From: Clitoria ternatea
Taxonomy: Eukaryota; Streptophyta; Magnoliopsida; Fabales; Fabaceae
Length of the DNA: 64,000 nt
NCBI GenBank assembly: GCA_037962975.1
Contig: CM075669.1
Span: 106,470,501 to 106,534,500 of the forward strand
Direction of reading: 5' to 3'
Shown here: in pieces, positions 10,981 through 22,438 of the stretch
How the letters are laid out: each line of letters begins with the position of its first letter
Position numbering within the stretch: position 1 is the stretch's first letter
Made by a program: the position numbers and the translations under genes
The notes under the pieces: model-generated
Told to the model about the DNA's origin: nothing
The model's database searches: none
What the model saw: only the letters and a program-made list of their open reading frames with translations

Positions 10981-11230
10981 GAAGATGATAACCACGATTT
11001 TTATTTTTTTTTTTGGTCCATTACATTTAATCACGGTTGTTAGGCAACCGTGGTTATAGCCACTTTTAATCACGGTTCAAACAACCGTGATTAAAAGTGG
11101 ATATAACCACGGTTCTGACCCGTGATTAAATGTCCTGATATACAATCACGCCCAGAACAACCACGGTTGTTCAACCGTGATTAAAAGCCTTTTTTAACCG
11201 TGATTAAAAACCTTTTTTGCACTAGTGTCA

Positions 11231-13699
11231 ATGCAATGCAAGTTCATCGAAGCGCCCTTTGCTTTATTTGGAAAAGTGATATTGGGAACATGTATGAAAA
11301 ACATGGGTATCAATAACGCAAAAATGCATATAAAATGTCAAGATCTTGGATTAAACCTTAATTTTGGTACTTATTCCTCTCTTTTACCTTCATTTTAATG
11401 GATAAAAAAAATTAATATCATATTTGGTCCGTAGTCCACACAAGAAAACCTAATTTTGAAGGGGTGAAACAGATCAAAGCCAATGGCGTGCATTATTATG
11501 CCACGTTAGATACTTAAAAGCTGCAAAGTTCGTGGAAAACAATGTTTGAAAGTAAGAGAAGGATAGAGGTTTGAGGAAGTAGCATGAATTGAATCTAACT
11601 TATAATTTGATCCGTTCAGAAAGCAGGGCAACTAGCTTGATGGTGTTTAAGTAATTAACGTAGTAATTCAGGTTTAACCCGCTGTTTTACTTTTTTACTG
11701 TATCGATCGACATAATGAAAGGGAATATGCAAAAGGAAGTATAAGGCAATGGGTAGAACAACTTTCTTTGTCATTGGGCCTTGCATTTAGCGTGGCTTTT
11801 ATGGATTTCAATTGTTATGATGATACATACGTATATTATTTCTAGACTACTTGTTTTATTGTGAAGATTAATAGTACTTCGTAAGAAAGTAAACTATCTT
11901 AATGTCGGTTAAGAGTTGGTTAACCATTATGATTCATCTTGATGCCTAATTGTAACTAACCAGGCTTTCTATAAATATTATAAACTTCATGTTGGTAGTG
12001 GATTTTATCTGCTTATAGTAACGAATAAAATTACTTGTCAAACAAGTTACTCAAATGATTGAAGACGTAAATTAATTGGACCATAAAATTGGGTATGCAA
12101 AAGAGAAAAAAAAAACTATATAGAAATCGTTGAGCTAGTATGGTTACTTTAGTTAGTTTCACAGATCGTAGTTAAAAGCCTGTGCATAGACTGAAAATTG
12201 AAAGTCTTACCGACAAAGTTATTACAACAAATAAAAAAAAAGTTAAAAAGGGAATTATTTTTCATATTCCCATTGTTGACCTTCATGCATGTTTGAATTC
12301 AATGGACGACCTCGCGATTTCAGCAAAAGAAATGAAGGTAACTAAAGCGGGAATTATTGGTTTCTGGTACCAAAGTTAAAGCAGAGAGAGTCGTAAAGGA
12401 AAAAAAGAAAAGAAAAGCACCATAAGTGAAACTTTTCTCAAAGATGAGAACAGAAATTTGTTCACGCCCGGTCTGCTAGGATTTTGTGTTCTCAATGTGC
12501 AGTCACTGTTTTTTATTAACCAATTATAAAAATAGAATTATGGAAATAAAACATTTTAATTGTTAATATTGATATTATAAGGTTGTTCAAAACTCCATTA
12601 AGTTAAAAATTGGAAATATAATTTTTGACCAATTGAGTTTTCTCAACCCGGAACCTAACATATTGTAAGTAGCAAAGGCAATTCATTGAACCCAACAAAG
12701 AAAAACTGTCAAATTTGTGCAACAAAATGGTGTCATCTTCGACCAAAGTTGTAGCGAGTTAGTCATGTAATACAAACTATAGTTTTGATTTTCCAATCAT
12801 GCATGGTTTAATAACTATGTTATCACATTAAAATTTTTTATTATAAAATATTTTTTTTGGACAAAATAGTATTTTGGCCTTTTAACATTCATGTTTGTCT
12901 CAAGTTGATTTTTAACTTTAATTTGAGTCATTTTAGTTTAATCTATCCAAATTGATAAAGTTCAGTATGCAAAGTAGGGAATCTGGACGGTATGCTCCTT
13001 GTCCGACGTACATGTGCACAAATACCAAACGGAACAGATTGGGGTGTGCCATGTGGCGCACCTGTGATGCCTAGGTCAGAATCAAATGTTGGAGCTAAAA
13101 CAGATGAGATTATTGTAGCTAGTAATAAATACGAAATTAGTGTGTAACTTTGTCATTTACAAGTAGTGAGGTTATTATATAGACGTAATGATGAAATGTT
13201 AGATGCTTTAGCAGGGTTTGTCAACGACATGACTGCTAATTTGGTAGGGTTCGTAGATGATGCCACATGAGAGAAAGTAGGGTCATGTCGTTCATGGGGA
13301 CGAGCTCTATCTAAGTCGGTGATGATGGTATGTCATCTGAGTATGATGTGGGCCTAGATGATATGTCTGTATCATATTCCTCTTAGTTTAAGCTATTGCT
13401 TAGGCATTGACTTAAACTGCTTACTTGACGATATTATGCCCGGGACTGTATTCTACAGGTCCTTTGAGCTTCTCTGGATTTCTAGGTTGTGCGGTCCCTT
13501 TAAATGTTCATGAATGCAAAAAGGCATTGCTTTTACCAAGTGTCATGCTCTTATAGACAAGTTTGAAATTTTGTCAATTACATTATTTCCCATCTAATCA
13601 AGGTGCATTTATGAACACGTATGCGAGAGTGATTATTGCCCCTAGTCTTTTCCATTTTCATCTCTAGATTTTATTCCTATAATTAGGCACATCATTTTC
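11231..13699. other. Unassigned intergenic sequence
   Basis: AT-rich with stops in all frames. The longest open stretch on the plus strand, 12182-12379, gives 65 residues with no resemblance I recognise. Nothing is supported here as gene or element. Confidence 0.4.
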
Positions 13700-16124
13700 A
13701 CCCTTTTCAGGTGTGTCTATCTTTGTGGTGAATATTGGTTAAGATTACTCCGATATCTAGGTGTTTCCTTTGTTTGAACCAAGATTCAATTGGATAGTGG
13801 ATGATGTAACATGTCTTCTTCCATCTTGTTCTTTTTTTAATTTCAAGGTTAAAAACATACCTTACCCTAAGGGAAAGGTTTCGATGACTCGTATAAAAGT
13901 GGAGCTTAGGCCTTTCAATATGGAACATTGGACTATAGTTCAAGTTCGTCTTCGTCAAAACTTTCCAAGCTTTATTCATAACCATATCATCCTGATCCTT
14001 TCTTTCATTTTCATAAACTAGCAAGAATTCCTTCTACTTTTACTTCTCTCAGTATGTTGGTATCGGAGTCTTCTGGTGATCAAAGTCTATCCATGGCTAT
14101 AGCTGCTGAAAATTCAATTTGAGATCAATTTCATCCTGAATTGGCCTTGGTTACTTAGCTGTTAGCTCCAAAGTTATTGGCATCAAGGTATTTTTAGGTG
14201 AAATGACTTGCAATATTGATTGGGAAAAATGGCTTGTGAACAATGGGGATTTTTGGGTAACCAAGAAAGTCCAAGATTATGCATCTCAATATACGTTTGA
14301 GAAGGATTAAGAGTGTTTATCTCGTATTCCTATTGACATTGACCAAAAATGGCAATCTTAGTTCAAAATTTTATTTCCTTTGGAGAATGAGAGGATTTAT
14401 ATGGGCAGGGGTAAAGATCGATTATGAATGTACACTTTTAATTTCTCCATTATGGAGTTCAAGGTGAAGGTGCTAAATTATCTCTTCATGGCCTTGTCTT
14501 AACTACATTCGAACATATGAGCATTTCTGAGAAGTTGAATTAATAGCTTATATTTATAAGTTTAAATCGACATTAACTTTGTTCTTTAACATCTTCTACA
14601 TTTTGAGGAGTTCAGAACCAGATAATGGTATGAGCCATATAGTTTTAAGGGCCTGATATCCAATCTTTAACTATATGTTGAATTAATCAAAATTGAAGAA
14701 AAAGGTTTCAAACAGTTATTTTTTTTCCATTCTATGAAAATTGAGCATTAATTTTGGTTGCACAAGGATGATTCAAAAAGGTTTCAATTATATTGAAAAC
14801 CTGAGCGTTTTAGCTTCGAATCCTTTGCTTATAACCTAAAGGAAGATCAATTGAGTTGAGTACTTTTTTATTCTTGAAGCTTTAAAGTCAGCAACAAAGG
14901 TGGATTTGGAAAAAACAAAGGAATTGTTTCAAGTGCAAGAGACTTTGGGATGTTGACGAAACTACTCTTATAACTTATCTAAGTTTGTCCTCTTGACCGA
15001 TGTCTCATGGTCCTACCTATTATTATGGTTCTAACTTTATATTATTGTTGGAAGAAGATGTTCAAACTACTCTTTGCACAATCAATAGCCAACGAGGTAA
15101 ATGTTCTCGTGAAGATGATGAAAGAAAAGGAGTGTCGCAACCAACTAAAGACTGATGTGCTCAATGAAAATAGTGTCGAGGTTGATGTCTCCAGGGTAGT
15201 AACTCACTTCAACAATCCTCATGACCATGAGGCTAATAAGATACTATTAAGAAAATGTCTCTTGCTTCTTACGAGTTGGAGTTTAGTAAGGAATTAAACA
15301 AGACTCTTAAAATAAGTTTTTAGTATCTCGAGTTAAAATTGTCACATAAGTGCTGGAAGTGGTAAGCAAGATCAACCATTCCCTTATTGAAAAAATTCTT
15401 TGCCTAACAAGGTAGTAGTTATGATTCAATAAGAATTGAAAGAGCTTCGTCCAGCTAAGGTTGAGCTTCAAAAGGTAAAAGCAAAGAGAGAAGTTGATTA
15501 TAAAAAATTTTCCATTTAAATGTTGGTGGCATTAATCTTTTCCATCCCTTCGTTGATGGTAAATTGTTTAAATCGACTTGATGGTAAATTTGTTGAGGTC
15601 TTTTCATCAGAAAAGTTTGTTCTTCTTTCCCTTCCTCTTGGTTAGGATGAAAGATCTAAGAAGGCTACCAAAACAAATTAAGTGTAGTTATTTAGGGAAT
15701 TTTTTTAAAGGATACGCCGATGTACATCCTTGTTAGGGGTTAATGCTGGTTTAGTTTATGTTTGATGTTTTATTTTTTTTTCACATAATATTGTATCCTC
15801 GATGTTAGTCCAATTTTGTCCTAACTTTTTTTTTATGTTTATATATTATTTAATTGGCTTCCCCTTTTGATGTAGGAAATTCTTCAATTTTCTAAGGAGG
15901 AGGTGGATCTTCCTATTGAATTCCTTGAGATCCCAAGAGACTTCAAATACTTGAAATAAATTCTAAATTTGTAGAGTAATGGTGCAGACCGAGACAAGGA
16001 TGTAGTGGAAATGGTGAGGAATTTGCTTGAAATGCCTAGATCTAAGGCTAAAGAAAATGGAACAATGAAGAGGCAAGGGATGGGAGAGGGAACCACCATT
16101 CTTAGAGAAAAGATAAGGTCTTTA
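13700..16124 (+). other. Decayed coding-like sequence of unknown origin
   Basis: Several plus-strand stretches read as protein-like but are interrupted by stops: 13761-14021 (contains VELRPFNMEHWTIVQVRLRQ), 15007-15297, and around 15876-16110 (contains KEEVDLPIEFLEIPRDFKYL). Spacing and composition suggest an old, broken transposable-element gene or pseudogene. I could not assign a family. No complete ORF remains. Confidence 0.3.
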
Positions 16125-16780
16125 TGAGGATTCACCATCTTTGGGAGGAGTTCAAAAGATAAGAAACAAAGAGGAGAGAGCTAAAAGCTCAAATTCTAGA
16201 GAGATGTCACACTCTATCTCCCTAAAAATGCACTTATGATTCAACTTATTACAAAATACAAAGGAATTGAGGTATATATACCTCCTAGATATATTCGACC
16301 ACATCACGGGCCTTTGGGAAGCTCTAAGGCCTAATCCCTATAACTAAAGTTGGCCCAATACAAGCCTAAAATGAAAAGGATGCAAACTACAAGGCCCAAT
16401 AATGGTCAAAAACTTAATGGCCATGCAAGCGGCAAACTAAAGTATATTTCTTAATTGTAATAAATTCCTAAACAAATAAAAATGAATACTAAAATATTTA
16501 CAAGAAATGTCAAGGACCAAAGATGACCCAAAGGAGGTCCAAAAATAGCTCAAAGAACCCTTACTCCAAAATAATACAAGTGAAGTAAATAAAGGCCTTC
16601 AAAAACTCCTCATTGAGCTTGAGCCCATCCAAGGAAGTCATCAAAGAAGCTAAAAGCTTTTAGAGTGTCTTCTTGGCTTTCTTGACCCTTGACCCAGTCA
16701 AAGGGCCATTAAAGCTCTCAAAGGAAACTTCCAAGCTCTATGTTGGATCTAGGGCTTCTCTATAGGTAAGGCCTATGTCA
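16125..16780 (-). mobile_element. Putative 3' LTR of a decayed gypsy element
   Basis: On the minus strand a purine-rich tract (GAAGAGGGGGAGCA) precedes TGACATAGGC at 16780, and a TGA...TCA bounded stretch could end at 16125. A GAGGTATATATACCTC palindrome near 16270 may hold the TATA box. The integrase C-terminus reads into the LTR, as in CRM-type chromoviruses. There is no second LTR in the window, so the boundaries are inferred. Confidence 0.4.
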
Positions 16781-17490
16781 TGCTCCCCCTCTTCAAAAGA
16801 ATTTGTCCTCAAATCTGAGGCAACATCATCCAGCTTATCTTCAACACAAAGGGTTAGATTAGAAACATTAAAAGTAGCATTAACCCCATACTCACTAAGG
16901 AGGTCAAGTACATAAGCATTATTATCCAACTTTTTGAGAATCTATAATGGACCATCACCTCTAGGGTTGAGTTTTGACTTCCTAAGGTTATGAAAGCATG
17001 CCTTCCTTAGGTGAAGCCAAACCCAATCCCTTACATCTGAGACAACTTCCTTTTTCTTCTTATTAACACACCTAGGATAGTGATCATTTTTATTTTGTAT
17101 ATGATTTTTAACCTTTTCATGGAGTTCTCGTACAAAAGAAGCTTTAGCCTCACCATCCATATGAAGGATATCATAAAAAATTTCAAGAGGCAAAAGATCT
17201 AATGGTATGAAAGGGTTAAAACCATACACAATCTCAAAAGGACTATGCTTAATGGTTGAGTGAACTACCCTATTATAAGCAAATTCCACATATAGTAGGC
17301 ACTCATCCCATGATTTAATATTTTTCTTGACTAGGACCTTAAGAAGAGTAGAAAGGGTCCTATTCACAACTTCAGTTTGGTCATTTGTTTGTGGATGGCA
17401 AGTGGTGGAAAAGAGGATGTGTGTTTGTAGCCTAACCCATAGGGTCTTCTAGAAATGGCTAAGAAACTTGGTATCCTTATCACTCAAAAT
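16738..17490 (-). pseudogene. Ty3/gypsy integrase C-terminal remnant
   Basis: Read right to left, a frame-broken stretch (17368-17490) carries pieces of a catalytic-core end (DTKFLSHF-like, then CHPQTDGQTE-like in shifted frames). The open block 17367-16942 follows: NRTLSTLLKVLVKKNIKSWD, FAYNRVVHSTIKHSPFEIVYGF, then VRDWVWLHLRK and LNPRGDGPL. A last block (16929-16738) has NATFNVSNLTLCVEDK. These are the core end and C-terminal domain of plant gypsy integrases, of the kind I associate with CRM/Reina-type elements. Integrase would insert the cDNA into the genome. Frameshifts and stops make it non-functional, and everything upstream (protease to RNase H of this lineage) is missing. Confidence 0.8.
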
Positions 17491-17492
17491 AT

Positions 17493-17890
17493 GGAGGTGG
17501 TGATGATCAAAATGATGATGGTGGTGGTTTTTAGGTTTTGGATTCTGGTGGTGGTGGTTATGGTTTTAGTGGTGGCGATGAAGATGGTTATGGTAGTGGC
17601 ACGTGGTGGTAGTGGCTGTCACAATAGCGATGGTGATGGTGATGGTGGTGGTCGTGCTGATAACGACAAGGTGACGGTGATGGCAATGATAGTAGTAATG
17701 ATGACATTAGTGATGACGATGGTAAGGTGGTGGTGATAGCTATGATGGTGGTGGTGTTTTCAAGTTAGGGGTTATGGTAGCAGTGGGGGAAAGATAGTGG
17801 TTGCGGTGGTGGCGATAACGATGATTGTGGGTGTGAGGGTGGTGGTCATGATAGTGGCGGTCGTGATGACGATGATGCGGTAGTAGTGGT
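17493..17890. repeat. GGT/GAT-rich imperfect microsatellite, about 400 bp
   Basis: GGTGGTGGT, GATGGT and GGTGAT units alternate imperfectly on the plus strand. The block sits exactly where the integrase remnant stops and the protease/reverse-transcriptase remnant of a different lineage starts. The plus-strand ORF across it is a repeat translation. Confidence 0.9.
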
Positions 17891-18421
17891 GAGGGCAATA
17901 GGTATATCTTCTGGAAAAACCTCAGGAAATTCTTGACTAATCAGAAGTCGTTCGATCTTTGACTCTTCCTCACATCGGGCATTAGCAAGGATCATGTACA
18001 CTTATGCTCCTGTTCAAAACATAGGTACCTCTTGATTTGCATTACTAGACTCAGATTCCCTACGCTGGGAATGCTCAGGTGATAGAACTCCATGGGATAT
18101 GGATTTACTATGATAATCAATCAAAACATGGTTGGTAGTAAGCCAATCCATTCCCAGAATAAGGTCGAGATAAATCAAAGGTAAATAGATCAAGTCCACC
18201 AGATAGGACTTTCCCTCGATAGAAAGAGGGCATTTTAAGAACATAGCATAGGGACAAATAGGTTCATTGGTAGTGGTGACAACAATCATCTTACCAGCAA
18301 AGGAAGTCATAGGTAACTTCATATGTTTCATACAACTTTCAGATATAAAAGAATGGGTAGCCCTTGAGTCATACAACACATTCAGGAGTACCTTACCTAT
18401 GAAGCATGTACCTTGTACCAA
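17890..18421 (-). pseudogene. Ty3/gypsy aspartic protease and start of reverse transcriptase (Tekay/Del-like)
   Basis: The minus strand encodes GKVLLNVLYDSRATHSFIS followed by LGMDWLTTNHVLIDYHSK, the retropepsin and its C-terminal region in Tekay/Del-type chromoviruses. The family active site is D-S/T-G; here it reads D-S-R, so the glycine is lost and activity is not expected. Past a stop, reading resumes as ERLLISQEFPEVFPEDIP, the linker that opens reverse transcriptase, and breaks off at the GGT-rich block. The protein would have processed the Gag-Pol polyprotein. It continues upstream into the gag remnant. Confidence 0.8.
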
Positions 18422-19480
18422 GTCATTATCATGAGAGACTTATGCTTCATTCATCATGAAGACTCTAGCATTCCCTCCACCTTGTCCTATTGTAGCATTC
18501 CTTGGCCTCTGCTAGGTATTGTTACCATCTTGATGGACTCTTGGATTATTCACTGACACACTAGCAGCTGGTCCCCTATTTTCGTGTCCGGCAGGTCATC
18601 CTACTTGACCTCTGATTTCCCTCTTCAGGGTATTCATGCTCCTTTCTGAACATTGATAGCTTTTTTGCCAACCCTTTCCACAATTGTAGTAAGCCCAAGT
18701 CTCTTGCATAATGTGGTCCTCCGTACTTGAAGCATTTCATAAAAGAACTATTACCTTGGGTCCTAAGGAAATCACCAGATTTACGAGGGGTCGATTGAGG
18801 GTGGGGTCTCCCTAACCTAAAGTCTCTTCTTAGTCAATTGTCTGGCATACATCTTTCTAGTCCATGGCTAAAAGTTCCCTGGGTCTTTTCCCAAATATAT
18901 ACTCTTAGATCCGACATGTGTCCACTAAAGTAGTGAACTGGGTGATTTACTAGTAGCTGATCATCTGGCGAATGTCCTGGCGTAGACCTCATTCAAACTT
19001 GGCACATCGAGACGCTTCACTCATTTAAGTGTAGTAAGGGCAACACTTAGCTAACTCGTTAAACTTTGCAGCATATTCCCCCACTATCCTGTTTCCCTGT
19101 TTCAAGTTGAAGAATTATTGCCCCTTTTGTCTTTTGATGTCTTTGGGGAAGTACTTAGCTAAGAATTCGGCCTTGAACCTTTCCCAGGTAACTACAACCC
19201 TATCAGCGATTAGTTTTACCCGTGCATAAGTAATGCTTAGCCTCCTCAATCAACATAAAAACAACATAAGTCACCTTATCATTATCCTCACATCATATAG
19301 CAGCAAAGATCTTTTCCATTTTCTCAATCCACAATTAAGCTCCGTCAGGATCAAAACCTCCTTTAAATTGTATAGGGTTATTCTTTTGGAAATCAATGAG
19401 ACCTTGATCATGTCTTGGAGCAGCATTGGGTGTATTAGCCCCATGACGTTCTAGGACTTCAACCATCATATTTAGCAAAG
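18422..19480 (-). pseudogene. Ty3/gypsy gag remnant (Tekay/Del-like)
   Basis: Across several frames the minus strand reads VEVLERHGANTPNAAPRHDQ, FKGGFDPDGA then stop then LWIEKMEKIFAAI, RFKAEFLAKYFPKDIKRQKG, and LKQGNRIVGEYAAKFNE. This is the typical order of the capsid part of Tekay/Del-type gag. Near 18600-18720 are fragments of CCHC zinc knuckles (CFKYGGPHYARDL-like and YNCGKGWQ-like). Gag would form the particle and bind RNA. Many stops and frameshifts show it is dead. The zinc knuckle precedes the protease as in the intact family. Confidence 0.75.
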
Positions 19481-20715
19481 CATTTGATGGTACAGAGTTA
19501 GACTTAGAAGGGGGGTTAAATAAGTCTTTAACTCTTTTATGAAAAATTCTACAGAATGCTTTAGCGAAATATTCAATTTTAATAGACTAGAGAAAAGATC
19601 AGAGAAACACACAGTGAAATTTATCTTGGTTCACTTCCAAATCAAAAGCTACATCTAGTCCCTTCAGACCGAAGGACTTTTCACTATTGTAAAATGTCTT
19701 TACAATCTACACCAGTCCAGTGCAACAGTATTCTTGACTCCAGCCACTTATGGCTTATACCCAAGTATTCTTGACACTAGCCACTCCTGGCTCAAAACCC
19801 AAGTATTCTTCCAAAAGCCTCTTCAGGCCAGAGTGTTTCCTAACACTAATAGATTCTGGCAACATACTAGAATGTACAAAGTGATAGTAGTGAAAGTGTT
19901 TGAAGTTATAATCGAATAACTCAACATACAAAGATATGAAATAATTACAGGGTACACTGAGCTACAAAACTACTATAAGTCACGGTCTGCACTAAGCAAA
20001 ACTACAAAGAGGACTTATGAAGTGAATACAAGAACTTAGAAACTTTAAGAAAAAGTCTCTTGGATTGTGGTTTCTAAAGAAAAGATCAAGAGAGCATTCA
20101 AGTATGAAAATGAACAATGTAACTATCTTGAATTATGAAGTTTCTTGTATTTATAGTCCTTTTAAAAAAATATCTGTCGGTTAGCTTCGAAGGATGTTGG
20201 TCTCTTAGGATTGCGCTGTCAGTGAGTGCAGACACATGCTTCAGAGAAGTTTCCTTAACTCGGTAACTTCGAAAGTCTTCAGCAAAAGATCCCTTTTGCT
20301 TATGCACTTTAAGAAAGCACGTACACTTTATAGCAGTTGACCTTAGGCTATCCATTCTGATCAAGTTCAACTTTTCTGACATCTTGAGACATGTGAGGCA
20401 GTTTTCTTGATAAGCGTGAGAGAGTCTTACACTTTTCTGTTGATTGCCTCTTTGATGATAGCTTCAGAGAAGACATGAGAAAGTTCATGCAGCTTCATAT
20501 TTGGAAAGGAAAGATCCTTTTCAAGTACTCAAAGAGTCATAAATCTTCTTGTGGTCTTAAGACTCAAAAAAAGACTTGATCCAGTGAAGCTTGAGTGAGT
20601 ACGGACTTCTTTATTTTATAAGTGAATTGATTTTTATGGATTCCCCTTTTCTTTTGCAAATGGAGCTCTACGGACTCCTAACACACTTCAACAAAATTGT
20701 TAGACAAAAAAATAG
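19480..20715 (-). mobile_element. Copia-type LTR-like insert (possible solo LTR)
   Basis: The block separates the gypsy gag remnant from its primer site. Its left end has GAAGGGGGGTTAAATAAGT, resembling the GAGGGGGGGTGAATTGAGT near the 3' end of the Sirevirus LTRs in this window. A TATAAATAC box on the minus strand lies near 20150, and the right end reads AACACACTTCAACA. No coding domain is seen. I could not fix TG...CA ends or a target duplication, so the boundaries are approximate and the solo-LTR reading is inference. Confidence 0.4.
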
Positions 20716-21016
20716 TACAGACATTTTAGTTGAGAGGCTTGATATGTATTATTAAATAATCACATGGGGTTCAGACAACTCAATGATGAGTTCAGACTTT
20801 ACTCTAACAGCGTTCATAGTCATGTCATTCCCATGCGCCATGGTAACTGTAAAGAAAAACAATCTCACTATAAGGTTCATGAGCCTTCCCTCACTAGGAG
20901 ACTCCACACACACAAACAAACAATCAATTTCTACCACACGAGTCATGATGACTCTTAAACAATTCTTTTGAGTATAAAGGAACCTAATGGTTCACACCAC
21001 AAGCCTGATAAATTAA
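20716..21016 (-). mobile_element. Leader remnant of the Tekay-like gypsy element
   Basis: Untranslated sequence between the insert to the left and the primer site to the right. The small ORFs on both strands are not conserved. Nothing else seen. Confidence 0.35.
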
Positions 21017-21032
21017 CCATGCTCTGATACCA
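21017..21032 (-). other. Primer-binding site, initiator-Met tRNA type
   Basis: The minus strand reads TGGTATCAGAGCATGG, with the exact 12-base TGGTATCAGAGC used by many plant LTR elements. It lies six bases from the LTR end at 21039. Confidence 0.85.
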
Positions 21033-21038
21033 CCACTA

Positions 21039-22438
21039 TGACACCCTCGGTTAACAAAGATAGATTCCCACACTGAAATCTCCTACTTAACTAAGGAGTC
21101 ACAACTTGTTTAAGAAAAAGTAGATTTTTTTATATGGTGATCATCAAATCATAATTCAAAACAAAATATCCATGGTTCAATTCTTAAAGGCTCATACATT
21201 CTCAAAAGAAAAGGGTACGCAGGCACCCAACAAACATCATTATACAATAAACCACAAAAGACAAGTCTGACATCTTTCCGTATGTTGGATTCAAAAGCGG
21301 GATTTAATTCTAGTTTGTTGCAAAAATAACTCGATGCCCACTATTGTAAGTACTTGAAGTCCTGTCCATTCTTGCCCTATCCTTCAGCTGATGTACACAT
21401 AAAAAGAAACAAACAACCCAAAAGATTCCTATGTAAGGGGCAAGCTGCAACACATCACACATATTCATATCAAGTATCAATGAAATCATAGCAGTTATCC
21501 TCAAGCATTGACATCAAGGAAATTACAGATATAACATACTCAATTATCCACGGGTTAGTCACATAATTATAATGATATGATGCATGGGTTAGGTTCATTA
21601 TAATTTATCTTGTCTAATCATAATATGCAATGAGGCCCAAAATCTCATCATCATAACATCACTATCATCAATACCTTTCCACGGTACGTCTATTGGGAGG
21701 AGCACATCAACATTATCAATATCATCATCGTGCTAGAGCGACTAGAGCTCTCTAAGTTCTGACCGACAACAATATCTGGGTAAGGACAATCTCTCATCCC
21801 AATCATTAATAATAATCTATTTCAACAACACCTTCATAATCACTACATCTTTTATAGAATTGGCACTCCTTGGTCTCAAAAACATTCACCTTGAGTTAAA
21901 GTACATCGGGTTTGCCATGAACTGTCCGGTCTCAGGCGTGACTCTAAGCCATTAGATGCTCACCTCAGTAATACTCCTAAGATTCACATCCAGAATCAAG
22001 ACGCTGATGTTCTCCAGTGTATACACCCCTCACTATGGCTCTAGCTCCATCTCATCTCATCCCATCATCAATATCAAACCACATCATATATGCAGTGTGC
22101 AACTACCATATCAAGTTTTCTTACTCTTTTAATAATCGATTGTCCGATGGAACCTTCCACACCTAATGGCCTTGTGCTTAAAATACGAAGAATCAATCTC
22201 ATAAATTCTTAAGAATGAAAACATCTCAACCATATATGCCAATTCTCAAGCACTGCCTAAATCTCACTTTAGGAATATTGGGAGTAAGGCTAAAATCAAA
22301 TAAGTTAAATATCTGACATTAATTCCTCTTGATACAAGAAACATATTTTCTTGTTCTAAAATCATGATAGTTTAGAAATACCTAAATTAAAAATCACTTA
22401 GTTAAATAAAACTTTTTAGGCTAGTAATGGGTGCCTTC
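21039..22438 (-). mobile_element. 5' LTR of the Tekay-like gypsy element, interrupted
   Basis: It starts TGACACCCTCGG next to the primer site. The LTR is broken at 22434-22438 by the solo LTR-A insertion and resumes at 25913. The total length is unknown because I could not locate the far end (somewhere between 25918 and about 26213). No coding capacity. The small ORFs here are chance. Confidence 0.6.

Larger units (their letters stand above)
9553..11227. mobile_element. Complete non-autonomous CACTA (En/Spm-type) element, 1,675 bp
   Basis: The ends are CACTAGTGCAAAAAA and TTTTTTGCACTAGTG, perfect inverted repeats, flanked by the 3-bp direct repeat TCA (9550-9552 and 11228-11230), the CACTA signature. 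Both subterminal zones are packed with inverted-repeat units of the type TAATCACGGTTG...CAACCGTGATTA. The interior has four tandem 43-bp hairpin units (10357-10518) and a T/C-rich gene-leader-like stretch (10540-10980). No transposase domain is visible, so movement would depend on a full-length relative. The short ORFs inside are low-complexity. Confidence 0.9.

Noticed and set aside
12182..12379. 65-residue ORF with a protein-like look
   Set aside because: No recognisable family, no promoter or splice context, and flanked by stop-rich AT sequence.
17455..17736. 93-residue plus-strand ORF
   Set aside because: Translation of the GGT/GAT microsatellite.
21017..21032. Possible tRNA-Met gene
   Set aside because: Only the short primer-binding complement is present; no tRNA arms or anticodon nearby. 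The same holds for the other primer sites.
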